Part shown: piece by piece, positions 20,289-30,544 of the stretch | Numbering within the stretch: the first letter of the stretch is position 1 | Layout: each line of letters opens with the position of its first letter | NCBI GenBank assembly: GCA_029215795.1 | Contig: JARDYH010000001.1 | Span: forward strand, 395,535,154-395,599,153 | Direction of reading: 5' to 3' | DNA length: 64,000 nt | Source of the DNA: Anniella stebbinsi | Lineage: Eukaryota; Chordata; Lepidosauria; Squamata; Anniellidae | Notes under the pieces: model-generated | What the model was told of the DNA's origin: nothing | What the model saw: only the letters and a program-made list of their open reading frames with translations | The model's database searches: none | Translations under genes and position numbers: made by a program

Positions 20289-20645
20289 CAAGGTCCCCTC
20301 TACAAGGATTCGCTTTTGCGCCTGGTTAGGCGATTATGCGCATAATCGCAGAAGCGCATTTACGCCTAATCCCTCTGCACGAGAGGCGGCAAGAGGCGGC
20401 AAAGCGCATTAACGGATGTCCAAAATGCGCTTTACAAGTAGTTAATGCGCATAAGCGCTTATTCACACAGTCAAAATGCGCTTTAACAGACGGAGCAAAA
20501 TAAAACTCGCGATTTAACGCGCATTTGATAATGCGCATAATCGGGGAGATAACGCGCCTCTATGCCCGATTTGCGCTCCGTTCTTGTAGAGGTAATTTTT
20601 TAAATGCGCCTTGAAAGAGCTTTAAATGCCTCTTGTAGAGGCACC
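20289..20645. mobile_element. CpG-rich MITE-like block with AATGCGC motifs
   Basis: CCCCTCTACAAGGATTCGC at the left and 'CCTCTTGTAGAGG' at the right are inverted termini. The interior carries about a dozen copies of TGCGCAT/AATGCGC/GCGCATT in both orientations and very high CpG for this genome. It looks like a young or unmethylated fold-back element. The family is unknown. Confidence 0.5.
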
Positions 20646-21002
20646 CCAAGCCTCAATATAAAACCCAAACCTTGCATCCCAGGCTCGAAAGTGTTTTTTT
20701 AAAATCATACAATGCCTGGATCTCTGCAGAGACAGGATTGTACTCACTTGATGCCCCCAAAGAGCCAGACTAAAGGCTTGTTCCATTTTTGCCCAGGAGA
20801 AAGGCAGTCTGGTTGAAGTACTCATCTGACAGGACCTGACTAGAGGGAGAAAGAGAAGGGGAGGGGTGGAGTGGAGTGGAAGAGCAAAAGAGTGAAGGAG
20901 CGTAAGAGCAGCTATTCAAGTGAAAGGGATCACAAGCTTGACGTGCTTCTGCATTAGAGGTAAAAAACAAACAAACACGGAGGCAAACCAGGGGGGAAAA
21001 TA
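20646..21002. other. Unique DNA, no gene seen
   Basis: Purine-rich run at 20840-20885. No supported gene. Confidence 0.45.
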
Positions 21003-21115
21003 GGTGTGATGGAGCTCTAAATCACAGTTCACATGACACACTAAACCATACTCTTTAGCTCAAAATGCTTAACCACCATGGCTTAGCGTGTCGCCTAAAC
21101 AGGCTCATACTGATC
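21003..21115. mobile_element. Fold-back element fragment
   Basis: 'AGTTCACATGACACACTAAACCAT' in broken form and 'CATGGCTTAGCGTGTCGCC' (21079-21097) are inverted relatives of each other and of the end at 19551-19580. Confidence 0.55.
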
Positions 21116-21424
21116 AACCAGAGGCTTTTCTTCCAGAGAACCATGGCCTTCTCTAGCCACGAAGCCACCCTTTATTAAGACCTGTGGTTAAAAGGGGCTA
21201 ATGCTGTGTTTGAGAGTAGGTCTCTGGCAGCTAGCTGCTTAGCATTCAATGCCCACTCATCAGCAGGCTGATAGAGCATTTGCCAGTCAACTGCATGGTG
21301 AGTCCAATGATCAGCCATAGAAAAAAGAATCAGGGAGAAAAGAAAGGGAGAAATAGAAAGGGGTGGAGGAGAGAAAGGGATTAAGGAACAAACTCAGGAA
21401 ATTGTGTCTGGAAACATTTATTTA
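21116..21424. other. Unique DNA, no gene seen
   Basis: No supported gene. Purine-rich near 21325-21375. Confidence 0.45.
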
Positions 21425-21600
21425 TAATATTCCCCCCCCCCCCCAATCATTTTAATTATATTTTTTATTCCATCCTTTCTCTGAGAAGTTTAGAATGGTC
21501 ACCCAAAGAGTTTTATCTCTCAATGGAGATTTGAACCTGGATCTCTGGATTCCAAGTCCAGCATGCTAACCAGTAAGCTACACTGGCTCTCATAGCCTAT
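21425..21600 (-). mobile_element. MIR-like (CORE-type) SINE
   Basis: Minus-strand SINE with a 'GGAGATTTGAACCTGGATCTC' box-B-like segment, 'GATTCCAAGTCCAGCATGCTAACCA' in broken form and CTACACTGGCTCTC at the head. It resembles MIR in layout. A C run is at 21432-21444. Confidence 0.65.
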
Positions 21601-21644
21601 GGCTACACTGGCTATGTTATCTATGTGCAAAGTTTGTACTTCTT

Positions 21645-21700
21645 TTTTAAAAATCTAATGTGGAGCTGTCCTCTGTAAAGTAGGACATCCATGATCACCC
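21645..21700 (+). mobile_element. MITE family A right end
   Basis: 'GTCCTCTGTAAAGTAGGACATCCATGATCACCC' in broken form matches the right terminus of family A with substitutions. Confidence 0.55.
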
Positions 21701-21874
21701 TGGGCTTGAACAAATGCTTCTGTTCTGGTTGGATGCTTGGAACTTCTCCAATATGGGCAAGAGAATCCTGCACTTTCAGAGTCATGTTGGCATGTCGGCT
21801 GAGCAACGGCAGGAATGTCCAAGTGGTTCCCTGGCAATAACACCATTCCCTGTGTTGGTCACTGTGTCTTTCCC

Positions 21875-21965
21875 CCTTGCTGTATTAGACCTCCCATCAT
21901 TTGAAACCATTGGCCATACTGGCTGGGGTTTCCAACACACCTGGAAGCCACTAGGTTGGGGAAAG
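21875..21965. mobile_element. Fold-back MITE, internally deleted
   Basis: 'GACCTCCCATCATTTGAAACCATTGGCCATACTGG' in broken form, 'GGCTGGGGTTTCCAACACAC' and 'GGAAGCCACTAGGTTGGGGA' in order. Confidence 0.65.
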
Positions 21966-22064
21966 CTGTTATGTTCCAACTCCTGTGGTGGTCACTCCTG
22001 TGGTGGTTTCTCCCATCCACCCCTCTTTTTCATATACACGTAGCTCATTCACTGACCCAAGCTG

Positions 22065-22205
22065 TGGTGCTGGCTACTGTTTTTAATGTTGTATTTTTCT
22101 CTTGTTTTAAAAAAAAATTTTTTTTTTTAACTGTTGTGATTTTTATGTTTTATATTGTTGTTGTTCCCCGCCTCGATCCAGAGGGAGAGGCGGGCTACAA
22201 ATAAA

Positions 22206-22243
<38 letters not shown>
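22065..22243 (+). mobile_element. LINE 3' UTR with hairpin and (ATT)n tail
   Basis: T-rich 3' UTR, 'CCCCGCCTCGATCCAGAGGG', AGAGGCGGGCTACAAATAAA and (TTA)n from 22205. Confidence 0.75.
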
Positions 22244-22244
<1 letters not shown>

Positions 22245-22689
22245 TGGCCTGGATGGTCTTGAAAAGGGGGTCGGACAATTCATGGAGGATCTATTTATCC
22301 ATGGTTCTTGACATCACGGCTCCATGGAATCTCCAGTTTCAGAGGCAGGACGCCATGGAATATCAGGTGCCGGAGAACAACAGCTGGGGAGGGCTCTTGC
22401 CTTCTGGCCAGCCTGTGGGTTTCCCTGAAGGCATCTAGTTGGCCAATGGGGGAAGCAGGACACTCAGCTCATGGCATAGGGTCTGCTGGGCAGAGTTGGA
22501 GTTAGGCCAGCTGAGGGTTCCAATGCTATATTGAGGGGAGCAACCTTCTTTCCGTCAAGGACCACGTTTCTTCAGGGGTAATATGCCAAATGTCACGTGC
22601 GGCAGCGGACAGGGCTGAAGTAATCAGTGGGTGGGGTCACATGCAAAAGCAGGCAGGGTCACCCCCTTTTTCTCTGTGCCTTATTCTGA
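22244..22689. other. Unique DNA, no gene seen
   Basis: No supported gene. Several chance frames overlap on the plus strand. Confidence 0.45.
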
Positions 22690-23440
22690 CATTCCCCCCC
22701 TCTCTCCCTGTCTCTCCCCCTCTCTTCCTCCTCCTCCTCCTCCTGGACCCCCCTCTCTCATCTGGCATTCCCTTATCTCCCTCCCTCCCTCCTCCTCCTC
22801 CTCCTCCTCCTCCTCCTCCTTCTTCTTCTTCTTCCTCTTTCTCCTCCTCCTCCTCCTCCTCCTGGACCCCCCCCCTCTCATCTGGCATTCCCTTATCTCC
22901 CTCCCTCCTCCTCCTCCTCCTCCTCCTCCTCCTTCTTCTTCTTCTTCTTCCTCTTTCTCCTCCTCCTCCTCCTCCTCCTCTTCCTGGACCCCCTCTCTCA
23001 TCTGGCATTCCCTTATCTCCCTTCCTCCCTCCCTCCCTCCCTCCTCCCTCCTCCTCCTCCTCCTCCTCCTCCTCCTCCTCCTCCTTCTTCTTCTTCTTCC
23101 TCTTTCTCCTCCTCCTCCTCCTCCTCCTGGACCCCCCCCCTCTCATCTGGCATTCCCTTATCTCCCTCCCTCCTCCTCCTCCTCCTCCTCCTCCTCCTCC
23201 TCCTCCTCCTCCTCCTTCTTCTTCTTCTTCTTCCTCCTCTTTCTCCTCCTCCTCCTCCTCCTCCTCTTCCTGGACCCCCTCTCTCATCTGGCATTCCCTT
23301 ATCTCCCTTCCTCCCTCCCTCCCTCCCTCCTCCCTCCTCCCTCCTCCTCCTCCTCCTCCTCCTCCTCCTCCTCCTCCTCCTCCTCCTCCTTCTTCTTCCT
23401 CCTCCTCCTCCTCCTCCTGGATCCCCTTCTCCCCCCCCAT
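22690..23440. repeat. 750-bp homopyrimidine tandem array with higher-order structure
   Basis: Plus strand is almost entirely C and T. A core starting TGGACCCC and running on through TCATCTGGCATTCCCTTATC recurs at 22744, 22863, 22985, 23128 and 23271, with a sixth TGGATCCCC start at 23418. Cores are separated by (TCC)n and (TTC)n of varying length. Copies 2 and 4 share 'CCTGGACCCCCCCC', and copies 3 and 5 share 'CTTCCTGGACCCCCT' plus a (CCCT)n flank, so the array seems to have grown by duplicating a two-unit block of about 265-290 bp. Long frames through it are low-complexity artefacts. Confidence 0.9.
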
Positions 23441-24317
23441 TTTTCTCCCTATCTCTTTCTGGCTTCTCCTTTCCTTACTCTTTCTCTCTGGCATCCTCTG
23501 CAGAGAGGTTTAGAAATGAAGCTGAGGGCCACATCTGACTCTAGGGCAACAGGTTGCCTCCCCCTGTGCTATGGCATGCTGGACTCTGATTGAGAACCTC
23601 AAGGGCCAAGAACGGAAGCCGGTGGAACCACTTAGGCCTGTCAAGCTAAAGGTTTCAGAGCCCTCTGCAAGCCTGGCAGGGAATAGAGATGCCAAATATT
23701 GGCCTTAAGCAGACACTAAGAGTCCGAACAAGAGTCTGGCCACCCATCCTGCTGGGTGGATACAGGAAGAAGTCTCTGCCTACTACACTCCAGACTCCAG
23801 TCCTGCCGCCCCATCCAAGCGCAATGGGCCAAAGCTGTACACGCTCCCAGATCAGCCCAGCCCCGACACGTGGCAAATTCAGGCTGTTTTACCAGGTCTG
23901 ATTCTATTTTTAACAAGCCGTTTGGCAGTTGTTTTTAAGTTTGTCCTCGTCCACCCCAGTTCTTCGGGGCAAGAAGAGTGCTGTCAATTTACGGGGCTGG
24001 GGGGATGCTGCTGATTGCAAATGGTTGTTGCCTGGCTAGTAGCGCTCAGACCCCCATGCCAAAAACGTACGATGGTGCTGTCGACAGGCAGATAAGGAAC
24101 ACGGTGAGGACAATGGCTCTTGACCCTGCCTAGAAGTGCTCGGAGAGTGAGGTTTGCATGTGAATGCTAGTACCACCCAAGAAGCATGGGGATTTCAGGG
24201 GATGCCAGAAGCGGCCTAGGATTGCTTAGCGTAGGGACGGGCAATAGGGTTGCTAGGACCCTGGCAGTACAAAACCTGACATGACTGGAGCAAGGCAAAA
24301 GGAAGTTGTTGCACATC
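23441..24317. other. Unique DNA, no gene seen
   Basis: No supported gene, RNA gene or clear repeat. A few CpG sites remain near 24060-24130. Confidence 0.45.
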
Positions 24318-24405
24318 TGTCCGGCGGAGGCCGGTGGCACTGATTTCGGTGGGGCTGTGAATCCATCCCAGGTTTCAACCTGAACCACCCAGAACTCTAA
24401 AGATG
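24318..24405 (+). mobile_element. MITE family B, left arm only
   Basis: 'GGCGGAGGCCGGTGGCACTG', 'GGTGGGGCTGTGAATCC' and 'CAGAACTCTAAAG' follow the family B left arm with more divergence than other copies. Confidence 0.6.
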
Positions 24406-25204
24406 CTGAGCCCATTTTGGCTCTAGCCCTGACCTATGGCTCTTTCTCCAGTTCTCCTGTGTTTTGCTGCGATGGGCACAGAGACCCTGTATCTTGCCAC
24501 CGTGTCTGGGCTGTCTGAAGCAAGCCTGCCACATTGCGCTGCCCCCTGCCTCCCTCTCAGCTGGCCCTGCGCATTCGGCTGCTGCCCAGTGAAATGCTGT
24601 CTTTCGCTCGGGGCGCTCTCTCTCTCTCGCGCACGAGGGGAGTGCCGCAGTCAGCCTGCCTCTCTCGATAAATCCACGGCTCTATTAATAGCTGTCTCTG
24701 CTAGCAGGGAGTTGGGACCAAGTGGAGGGGACCGCAGGGGGATGGAAAATGAAACAGGTCGCTTCGACCCTCGCAGTGGTCCCAGGGCAGAGATGTCACA
24801 GCGCGGGCAGCAGGGGAAGGAATCGAAACACAGTTAGAAGCGGTGAATCGGGACGATGGGATACCCTGAGTGGCATTGATGGAATTCTTTGGCTTGACCT
24901 TTGCCATGTCTAAATAGGAAGAGAGCGCCCAAGGCCAGGGAGGGGGAGAGAACCGCTAATGGCTTCATTCTAAATGTCCACAACCTGTTCCTCAAAAGGG
25001 GGGAGTTTCTAGATGGGCCCGCAGCCCCCTCACAGGGGTCCCCCTATTTCTCCTGGAGGAATGACTGTTCAAGCAAAACGAGGCCTTTTGTTCGAATGAC
25101 TCATCCAGCGTTCCATCCATTTGATCAGCACGCAGTGACTCTTCTGAATGGTGAAATATCCGTACGGAATTTGGAACATGGCATGTTCGGAGCATAAGTC
25201 TATA
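24406..25204. promoter_or_regulatory. Unique CpG-retaining block, possible regulatory DNA
   Basis: Unique sequence with CpG-bearing segments (GCTCGGGGCGCTC at 24606, CTCGCGCACGAGG at 24627, TCACAGCGCGGGCAG at 24797) and AT-rich motifs (CTCTATTAATAGC at 24680). No exon or open frame with recognisable domains. Regulatory role is inference. Confidence 0.25.
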
Positions 25205-25755
25205 CCTTAGGTTTGCATGCCAGGTCATGGGTTGGCCACCGATACCTCGCCAAAAAAATGTGAGCAGAGGAGGATGGAGATTTGCATCAAATGTGCTTAG
25301 GCGTATTTATGTGTATAGAAGCAAAATTTAGCCGTAGTTAGTTACTATAATTTAAATAGATGTACAATCCATCTCACCAGAGTAGGGAAGACCTGCATCT
25401 CTGCCTACTTAGTTTGCTGTCCTGGTGCTACCTGTGGATCGGCAACTTCAAGGCCACTGCTCTCCCTGGCTTCTTATGGTACTTTATCTTTACATTGGAA
25501 TTTGACTGGACAGCTCTTCAAACGGAGGATGCCTTCAAATAGAGGAATGTCCCCTGTCGGCCCTTTAAATAGACCCAGTGGTGAGAAACCAGTGGCTTTC
25601 AGGATGTTGTTGGACTCCAGCTCCCATCAGCCCCAGCTAACATGGCCAATGGTCAGGGATGATGGGAGCTACTGTCCAACAGCATATGGAGGGCTGCAAG
25701 TTCCTCGTCCCTGGAAACAGAGGACTGTCCTCTGTAAAATAGGAAACATGGCTAA
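25205..25755 (+). mobile_element. MITE family A, split by a fold-back MITE
   Basis: 'GGTTGGCCACCGATACCTCG', a TTTAAATAGATGTACAATCC segment, 'CTTCAAATAGAGGAATGTCC', then after the insertion 'AGGACTGTCCTCTGTAAAAT' and AGGAAACATGGCTAAGC. The fold-back at 25588-25712 sits inside it. Confidence 0.7.
25588..25712. mobile_element. Fold-back MITE (ACTCCCATCA type), nested
   Basis: 'GTTGTTGGACTCCAGCTCCC', 'ATGGCCAATGGTCAGGGATG' and 'GATGGGAGCTACTGTCCAAC' pair as arm, loop and arm. Inserted within a family A element, so it is younger than that copy. Confidence 0.75.
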
Positions 25756-25954
25756 GCAGCCAGCATGGCTCTCTGGAGCTACCACCTACCCTCAAGCCTC
25801 ACTCTGAGGAGTCTTCAGAGCAAGGCATCAGCCCAGGTCTGGTGACAGAAGGCAGTAGATGGGTCTCCCAGCAGTGGGTGCTGTACACAATCTGCCTCCC
25901 ATCTGGATCTGCTGCATGAAGTGGGGGTTTTACCCTGCCTCAGAAGAGGGCTGG

Positions 25955-26245
25955 CCCTGAACCCAGCATCCTGTTCTCAACAGTATTCAAGCAGATACTT
26001 CCAGAAAACCTACAAGCAGGGCATGAAGACAACATCTCTTTCCCATTGCTAGCATTTTAGCAAATGATATTCAGATGTATACAACTTCCAAACATAGAGA
26101 TACCATTGAGCCCTTGTACCTAAGAGCCTTTGATAGCCTTGTCCTTCATGCATTTCTCTACTCCCCCCTTAAAGTCAGCTAAACCAGTGGCTATGCAACA
26201 TCCCATAGCAATTTCTATCCATTAACTATGCCTTGTATGAAATCG
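25955..26245 (+). repeat. Family K copy, diverged
   Basis: 'CAGCATCCTGTTCTCAACAG', 'CTACAAGCAGGGCATGAAGA', 'GATACCATTGAGCCCTTGTA' and 'CTTTGATAGCCTTGTCCTTC' follow the family K order seen at 2369 and 51905 and extend past its end. Confidence 0.6.
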
Positions 26246-26420
26246 TACATTCTTTGGACTGTCCTCATCTAGTGCCCATAAATTCCATTGGGTGAATCCA
26301 AATTCTAATCTTGGTGGGTAGGATAGTGTCCTGCCCTTGCTCACTTTAGGGCTCTCAGGGAAGAGTCGATTGCAGCTGTGGCACTGGAAGGACCAGATCA
26401 CCTCTGGTAACATAATCTCC

Positions 26421-26537
26421 AATGAGACTATTAGCCTATCTACACTACTGCTTTAAAACGGTTTATAACAGTTTTAAACCAGTTAATTTTTGTAAACTGC
26501 CCAGAGAGCTTCGGCTATGGGGCGGTATATAAATGTA

Positions 26538-26580
<43 letters not shown>

Positions 26581-26668
26581 TAATAATAATAATAATTGGT
26601 AATTAACTGGTTTAAAACTGTTGTAAACTGTTTTAAAGCAGCAGTGTAGATAGGCTCAAAGTCTCATC
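26421..26668. mobile_element. Long-armed fold-back with LINE tail in the loop
   Basis: Arms of about 65 bp pair nearly perfectly. On the left: GCCTATCTACACTACTGC, then TTTAAAACGG and AGTTTTAAACCAGTTAATT (26433-26488). On the right: AATTAACTGGTTTAAAACT, then GCAGCAGTGTAGATAGGC (26599-26656). Pairing extends outward to GAGACT. The loop is an L2 3' tail. Confidence 0.75.
26489..26597 (+). mobile_element. L2-type LINE 3' tail inside the fold-back loop
   Basis: TTTGTAAACTGCCCAGAGAG, GCTTCGGCTATGGGGCGGTA and TATAAATGT then (AAT)n. It is exactly bounded by the two arms. Confidence 0.75.
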
Positions 26669-27554
26669 TAATAGGTCAGGCAAAGCCAGACCTTTCAGGA
26701 CCTTGGACAGATCACTGTGGCAGGTATGGACTGGAACTTCTTCAAGACCAGCAGTTGTCTCAGCAACATGCAGAGGCCTTCTGAAGCCTTTTGAAAGCTG
26801 GCAGGATTGGACCTGCTGTTAACCCCTCCACTTTCGAGGAACTATCTGCTTCTTAAAAGGGCCATTGCCTGATTGTACAGCTGCTGGCTCCTCTGCATTG
26901 GAGTGGCTCTGATAAAGCCATGTCCTCTGGCCTGCAAGTTCCCAGAGTAGCAGGTGATGGGTTACCTGATGAACCTCCTCTCCCTCTGAGTCCTTCTCTG
27001 AGCCAGAGGAGGAACTGAGGCCAGACATCATGGCAGGTGTGTTTGTGCATGTGTGTGTGGAAGGTAGTATGTATATTATCTCTCTAGTGCTGATTTCAGC
27101 TAACCACAAAGATCACTTAATGGGAGGGTGGGTGGGGGTTCTTGAAAGAAATGTGTCTCTTAACCAAGATGTTTACAGATTTTAACCAAGAACTTTGTTT
27201 GCCCATTGCATGTGTATATGCATTTGTATAGGTTGGGATGTATATTAAAGCAGAGCTGGGCAGACGTTAGGCATGTGGGGTTTACTTTCTTCTTCACTAC
27301 AACCCTGAGGTCCAGCAAGCAGATCCAGGTGCAAAATAGTGGCTCAGGAAGGCAGACATTGAACTGAAGAACAAAGCACCTCTGAGCATTGGCTCAGCCC
27401 AGGAATTCATTTTTTTTAGAACCAGAGCTTGCACACAAATGTTTTCACACACAAATCTACCCCTGTTTTCCCCCAGGCTTTCTTGATTTTGGCAGCCTAA
27501 TTTGGAGGCTAATTTGTTCACGGAATTGTTAAACCACTGAGAGTCAGAAATGCT
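26669..27554. other. Unique DNA, no gene seen
   Basis: No supported gene. Minus-strand frames near 26820-27110 lack recognisable domains. Confidence 0.45.
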
Positions 27555-27830
27555 TGCTGATCTATAGCAGATCTCCAGAAGAACCCAAGCTACCTTTTGC
27601 CCAGAGGCAGTTCTACATTGAGGGCAAGTAAAATAGTGACCCTCCACCTGCCCCTGACTCACTTGTGGCAGAGAGATCTCCCCACCCCACAACCAGCTAA
27701 GTGTGCAGCTGTTGAGTGCCACACATGATCTTCTCCTGTCCTCCTTTGGCAATCTCAGTAGAATATTGAACATTTGCCTCGTCCTCCATCCGACCAGCCC
27801 CAACGGGCATCAGCCACCACTGCTTTTGTT
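27555..27830 (-). repeat. Unnamed repeat family D, copy 2
   Basis: Inverted relative of 17971-18290: CACTTGTGGCAGAGAGATCT, CCTTTGGCAATCTCAGTAGA and CCAGCCCCAACGGGCATCAG correspond to the other copy's start, middle and end. Diverged by substitutions and small gaps. Confidence 0.55.
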
Positions 27831-28904
27831 CATGCTTCCCTTAAAGGACAGAGATATTGTGGCTCAATTCAGGCCATGCCAAACTATCCAGGTAGACATT
27901 CTACTCATACCCAGACCTCAGCTTGGGAAAATCTGCAGCTTTCTCTTGTGGTGGGAAACTTACTATATAAGAAAAGCAAGCAGGGCTTGGTGAGAATTCT
28001 AGGATTCTCAATATTTTTAAAAGATTTTTTTAAAAAGTTTCTAGCTCTCATGTTAGTGACTCTCAAAGTTCCTTCTGTGTTCTGGATGCCCTGAACAACT
28101 TCCTAAGGATCTCATGCCTCCTTAAGAGTCCCACTTTCCTTCTTTTACCTTCCCCTTCCCAGTAACGTGGGGTTTAGGCTGTAAATGTGGGGTGGTTGAC
28201 ATACCAGGCACTTGAGATTTAGCACAACAGTTACTAGTATATTAAACAACCAAATTACAAATAAAGGCATTTAGTGATACAGAGGCATTAAAGGGAAATA
28301 AAAGTTGCAAAGCACAAGTTCCCTTGCCCTAGCTGCACTTAACTTTCTCCAGGCTGCTGCTTCTCCATGCTTTCATTTTTTTTCTTCCTGGCTCTTCCTG
28401 GCTGATTCTCTCCTTTATGGGAGTTGAAAACTAAAACAATTGGATATCATCTTTTTCCCCACCCATTTAATACTCCCCTATATAAAAACCCTTCCTGCAT
28501 GTTGGTAACTAGTACAGCCTCCCCCCTGACATATTAGTCTTTTATGCACATGCTTTTTAAAAACAACAACAACAACAACAACAACAGCTCAGCAAAGAAC
28601 GCACCATCTGATTTCCCTGATCATGTGTTCATCTTTTAAAAGATGAAGAACTGGGCCTTGGCATCCATCACACACCCGAGAAATTTAATTTATAGTTACA
28701 TTTGTTAATTGTGCTCAATCAAACTATACACATGAGCTGGGGCCTTTCTATTTTTGAGGGGGCAAAGGAAAAGTAGGAGATCCTTAAAGAAATCCACAAA
28801 TCCCACCCCCAAATCTCTTCCATTTTAGCCAAACCATGCTCCCTTGTGGTTTTAGAACAACCTTGCAAATAAGCCCACAGTAGCCACTAGCCTGCAAAAA
28901 ACAC
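27831..28904. other. Unique DNA, possible conserved element near 28620-28740
   Basis: No gene. A (CAA)n run is at 28563-28586. The block 28620-28740 (AGAAATTTAATTTATAGTTA, TTGTTAATTGTGCTCAATCA) is AT-rich and unique like an enhancer core. This is inference. Confidence 0.35.
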
Positions 28905-29210
28905 GCACCAATCTTTCCGCCTGGAATTGCTTTTCCTCTTCACCATCGCAACCTTCTTGTTCTCCTGCCTCTTGCTTTGGCCCAGACAATCCTGGTGGGA
29001 GAAGGAGCAGCAGCAGATGCTACTGTCTACTGGCTCACTGGCTCTCTGCCTGCCAAGCAAGCAGGTGGCAGCAATGAGGAGGAGGAGGAGGAGGATGCAG
29101 AGTACGAGCAGTGATGAACAATGGCTCTGAAAAGGTAGGCTCCCCGAGGAAGGGGGGATTGATGGTGTCTTGCCCAAGGGCCCTCCAAAACCTGGAACTA
29201 ACACACCATG
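28905..29210 (-). repeat. Unnamed repeat family E copy
   Basis: TTGCTTTTCCTCTTCACCAT, CTTGCTTTGGCCCAGACAAT, a (GGA)n stretch and GATGGTGTCTTGCCCAAGGG match the inverse of the copy at 31950. Long frames through it are not conserved between copies, so it is not treated as coding. Confidence 0.65.
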
Positions 29211-29316
29211 ATGGACTGCATCACTATAGACTGCAGATATGTGTGTGGGGGGAAATAGCCTGTTTGAATCACCCATATAAACATGCCATATAAAATCAGC
29301 CATAGAGATATCATAC

Positions 29317-29498
29317 CAGTGGTGGCTGGGTGGCTCTGATGTCTGTGGGATGGTGAATCCACTTCTGATTCAGCCAGAACCAGCCAGAACTCTAAAGGAG
29401 CTATCCAGGGTATGCAGCTTGGGAGTTCTGAGTGGTTCTGTTTGAAACCTGGAGCGGATTTACCACCCCACTGGCATCGGAGCCGCCAGCTTCCACTG
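29317..29498. mobile_element. MITE family B, complete 182-bp copy
   Basis: Nearly the whole element is two inverted arms. The left runs CAGTGGTGGCTGGGTGGCTC...CAGAACTCTAAAGGAGC, and the right is its inversion ending GCCAGCTTCCACTG. CAGTG termini are hAT-like. Flanks TATCATAC and CGTCATAC (one base displaced) may be a decayed 8-bp target duplication. Confidence 0.85.
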
Positions 29499-29934
29499 GC
29501 GTCATACAAGGTCACACGACGATGCATACATACCTAATACATATGGGGCTCCTTCAGGGGGAAGCCCTCTCCTCTAAACAATGCTTGTAACCCATATTGG
29601 AATGTCTGTACATCGGCCACACGTTTTGCTTAGACACAAAGAAAATGTAACTATGGGTATAACAACTTGGTTATTTCAGGGAGCAAAACACCCAAGTGAG
29701 AGGCAAATTCGAGGTTAGAAGTTGTGATTTCTCACCTCATCCAGCATGAAGGAGAAGTTATTTTTACTATCTCCATCCTCCTCTTCCTGCTCACTTCTCA
29801 AGTTAATGTGGCCAGACAGTCAAAGCATGACATCTGTATGCGCCCAACCAATGGCCACCTTTTCAAGGTGGAGCACAGCAAAGACCTTGAATTCTCCTAA
29901 GCAGAAACCCTATTCAGTCACTCTGTACCTTACA
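29499..29934. other. Unique DNA, no gene seen
   Basis: No supported gene or clear repeat. Confidence 0.45.
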
Positions 29935-30435
29935 GCAGGGGTGCAGAACCTCTTGCTGCCTGAGGGCCGGATTCCATTTCGCAGAAGCATTTGGGGTCTG
30001 CATTTGATGACGCACAGGGCTGAAGGCAAAAGAGACTGAGCCCAAATACCAAGAATATCAGCACATTTGGCTTAATACTCTCTCTTATCAATCTGCCTAG
30101 TCACTGAGTTCATCAGAAGGCATGTTCCACATGGACCTATGGCCCAATTGGAATCCAGCCAGTGTGGTAGCCCCCTTTCTATGGAACTCTCTGCCTCTGG
30201 AGGTCAGGCAGGTGCCAATGCTGCATTGTTTCCAGCGCCTGTTGAAAACATCTTTATTTCATGGGCGTTTCAACCTTGTAGAATGGAGGGAAAATGCCAA
30301 ATAATTGGTGATTGGGAAAGTGGGTGGGGCTGTGAGAAGGAGGTGTGGCCCTCTGGGAACCCCGGAGAGCCCCGATTGGGACCTCAGCAGGGCTGGCTTT
30401 TGTGGTGTTCATCTCCCATTCTGAAAGGTTGACAT
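29935..30435 (+). mobile_element. Non-autonomous hAT-like family F, split by a LINE fragment
   Basis: The left part has GCAGGGGTGCAGAACCTC, TGAGGGCCGGATTCCATTTC and AGGGCTGAAGGCAAAAGAGA. The right part has AAATGCCAAATAATTGG, GTGGGTGGGGCTGTGAG and GCCCCGATTGGGACCTC. The same order occurs uninterrupted at 42775 and 55021. Confidence 0.65.
30118..30285 (+). mobile_element. L2-type RT C-terminal fragment, nested
   Basis: Reads 'VVAPFLWNSLPLEVRQVP' and 'LLKTSLFHGRF' in the plus strand. This is the L2 C-terminus of the subfamily seen inverted at 46420-47262. It lies within a family F element. Confidence 0.75.
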
Positions 30436-30544
30436 GCCCTTCCTAAGGCTCAATTACTGGCAGAACAGCTTGGAGGTAAAATATGCCAGTATTTTTGGTA
30501 TTGTGGCTCCTCCCCCCCCCCACTGAAATGTGGCAACCAAAATT

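Noticed and set aside
22590..23593. Long open frames (about 280-320 residues) on both strands
   Set aside because: They are Ser/Pro/Leu- or Glu/Gly/Arg-only translations of a pyrimidine tandem array. All phases are open because the repeat lacks stops.
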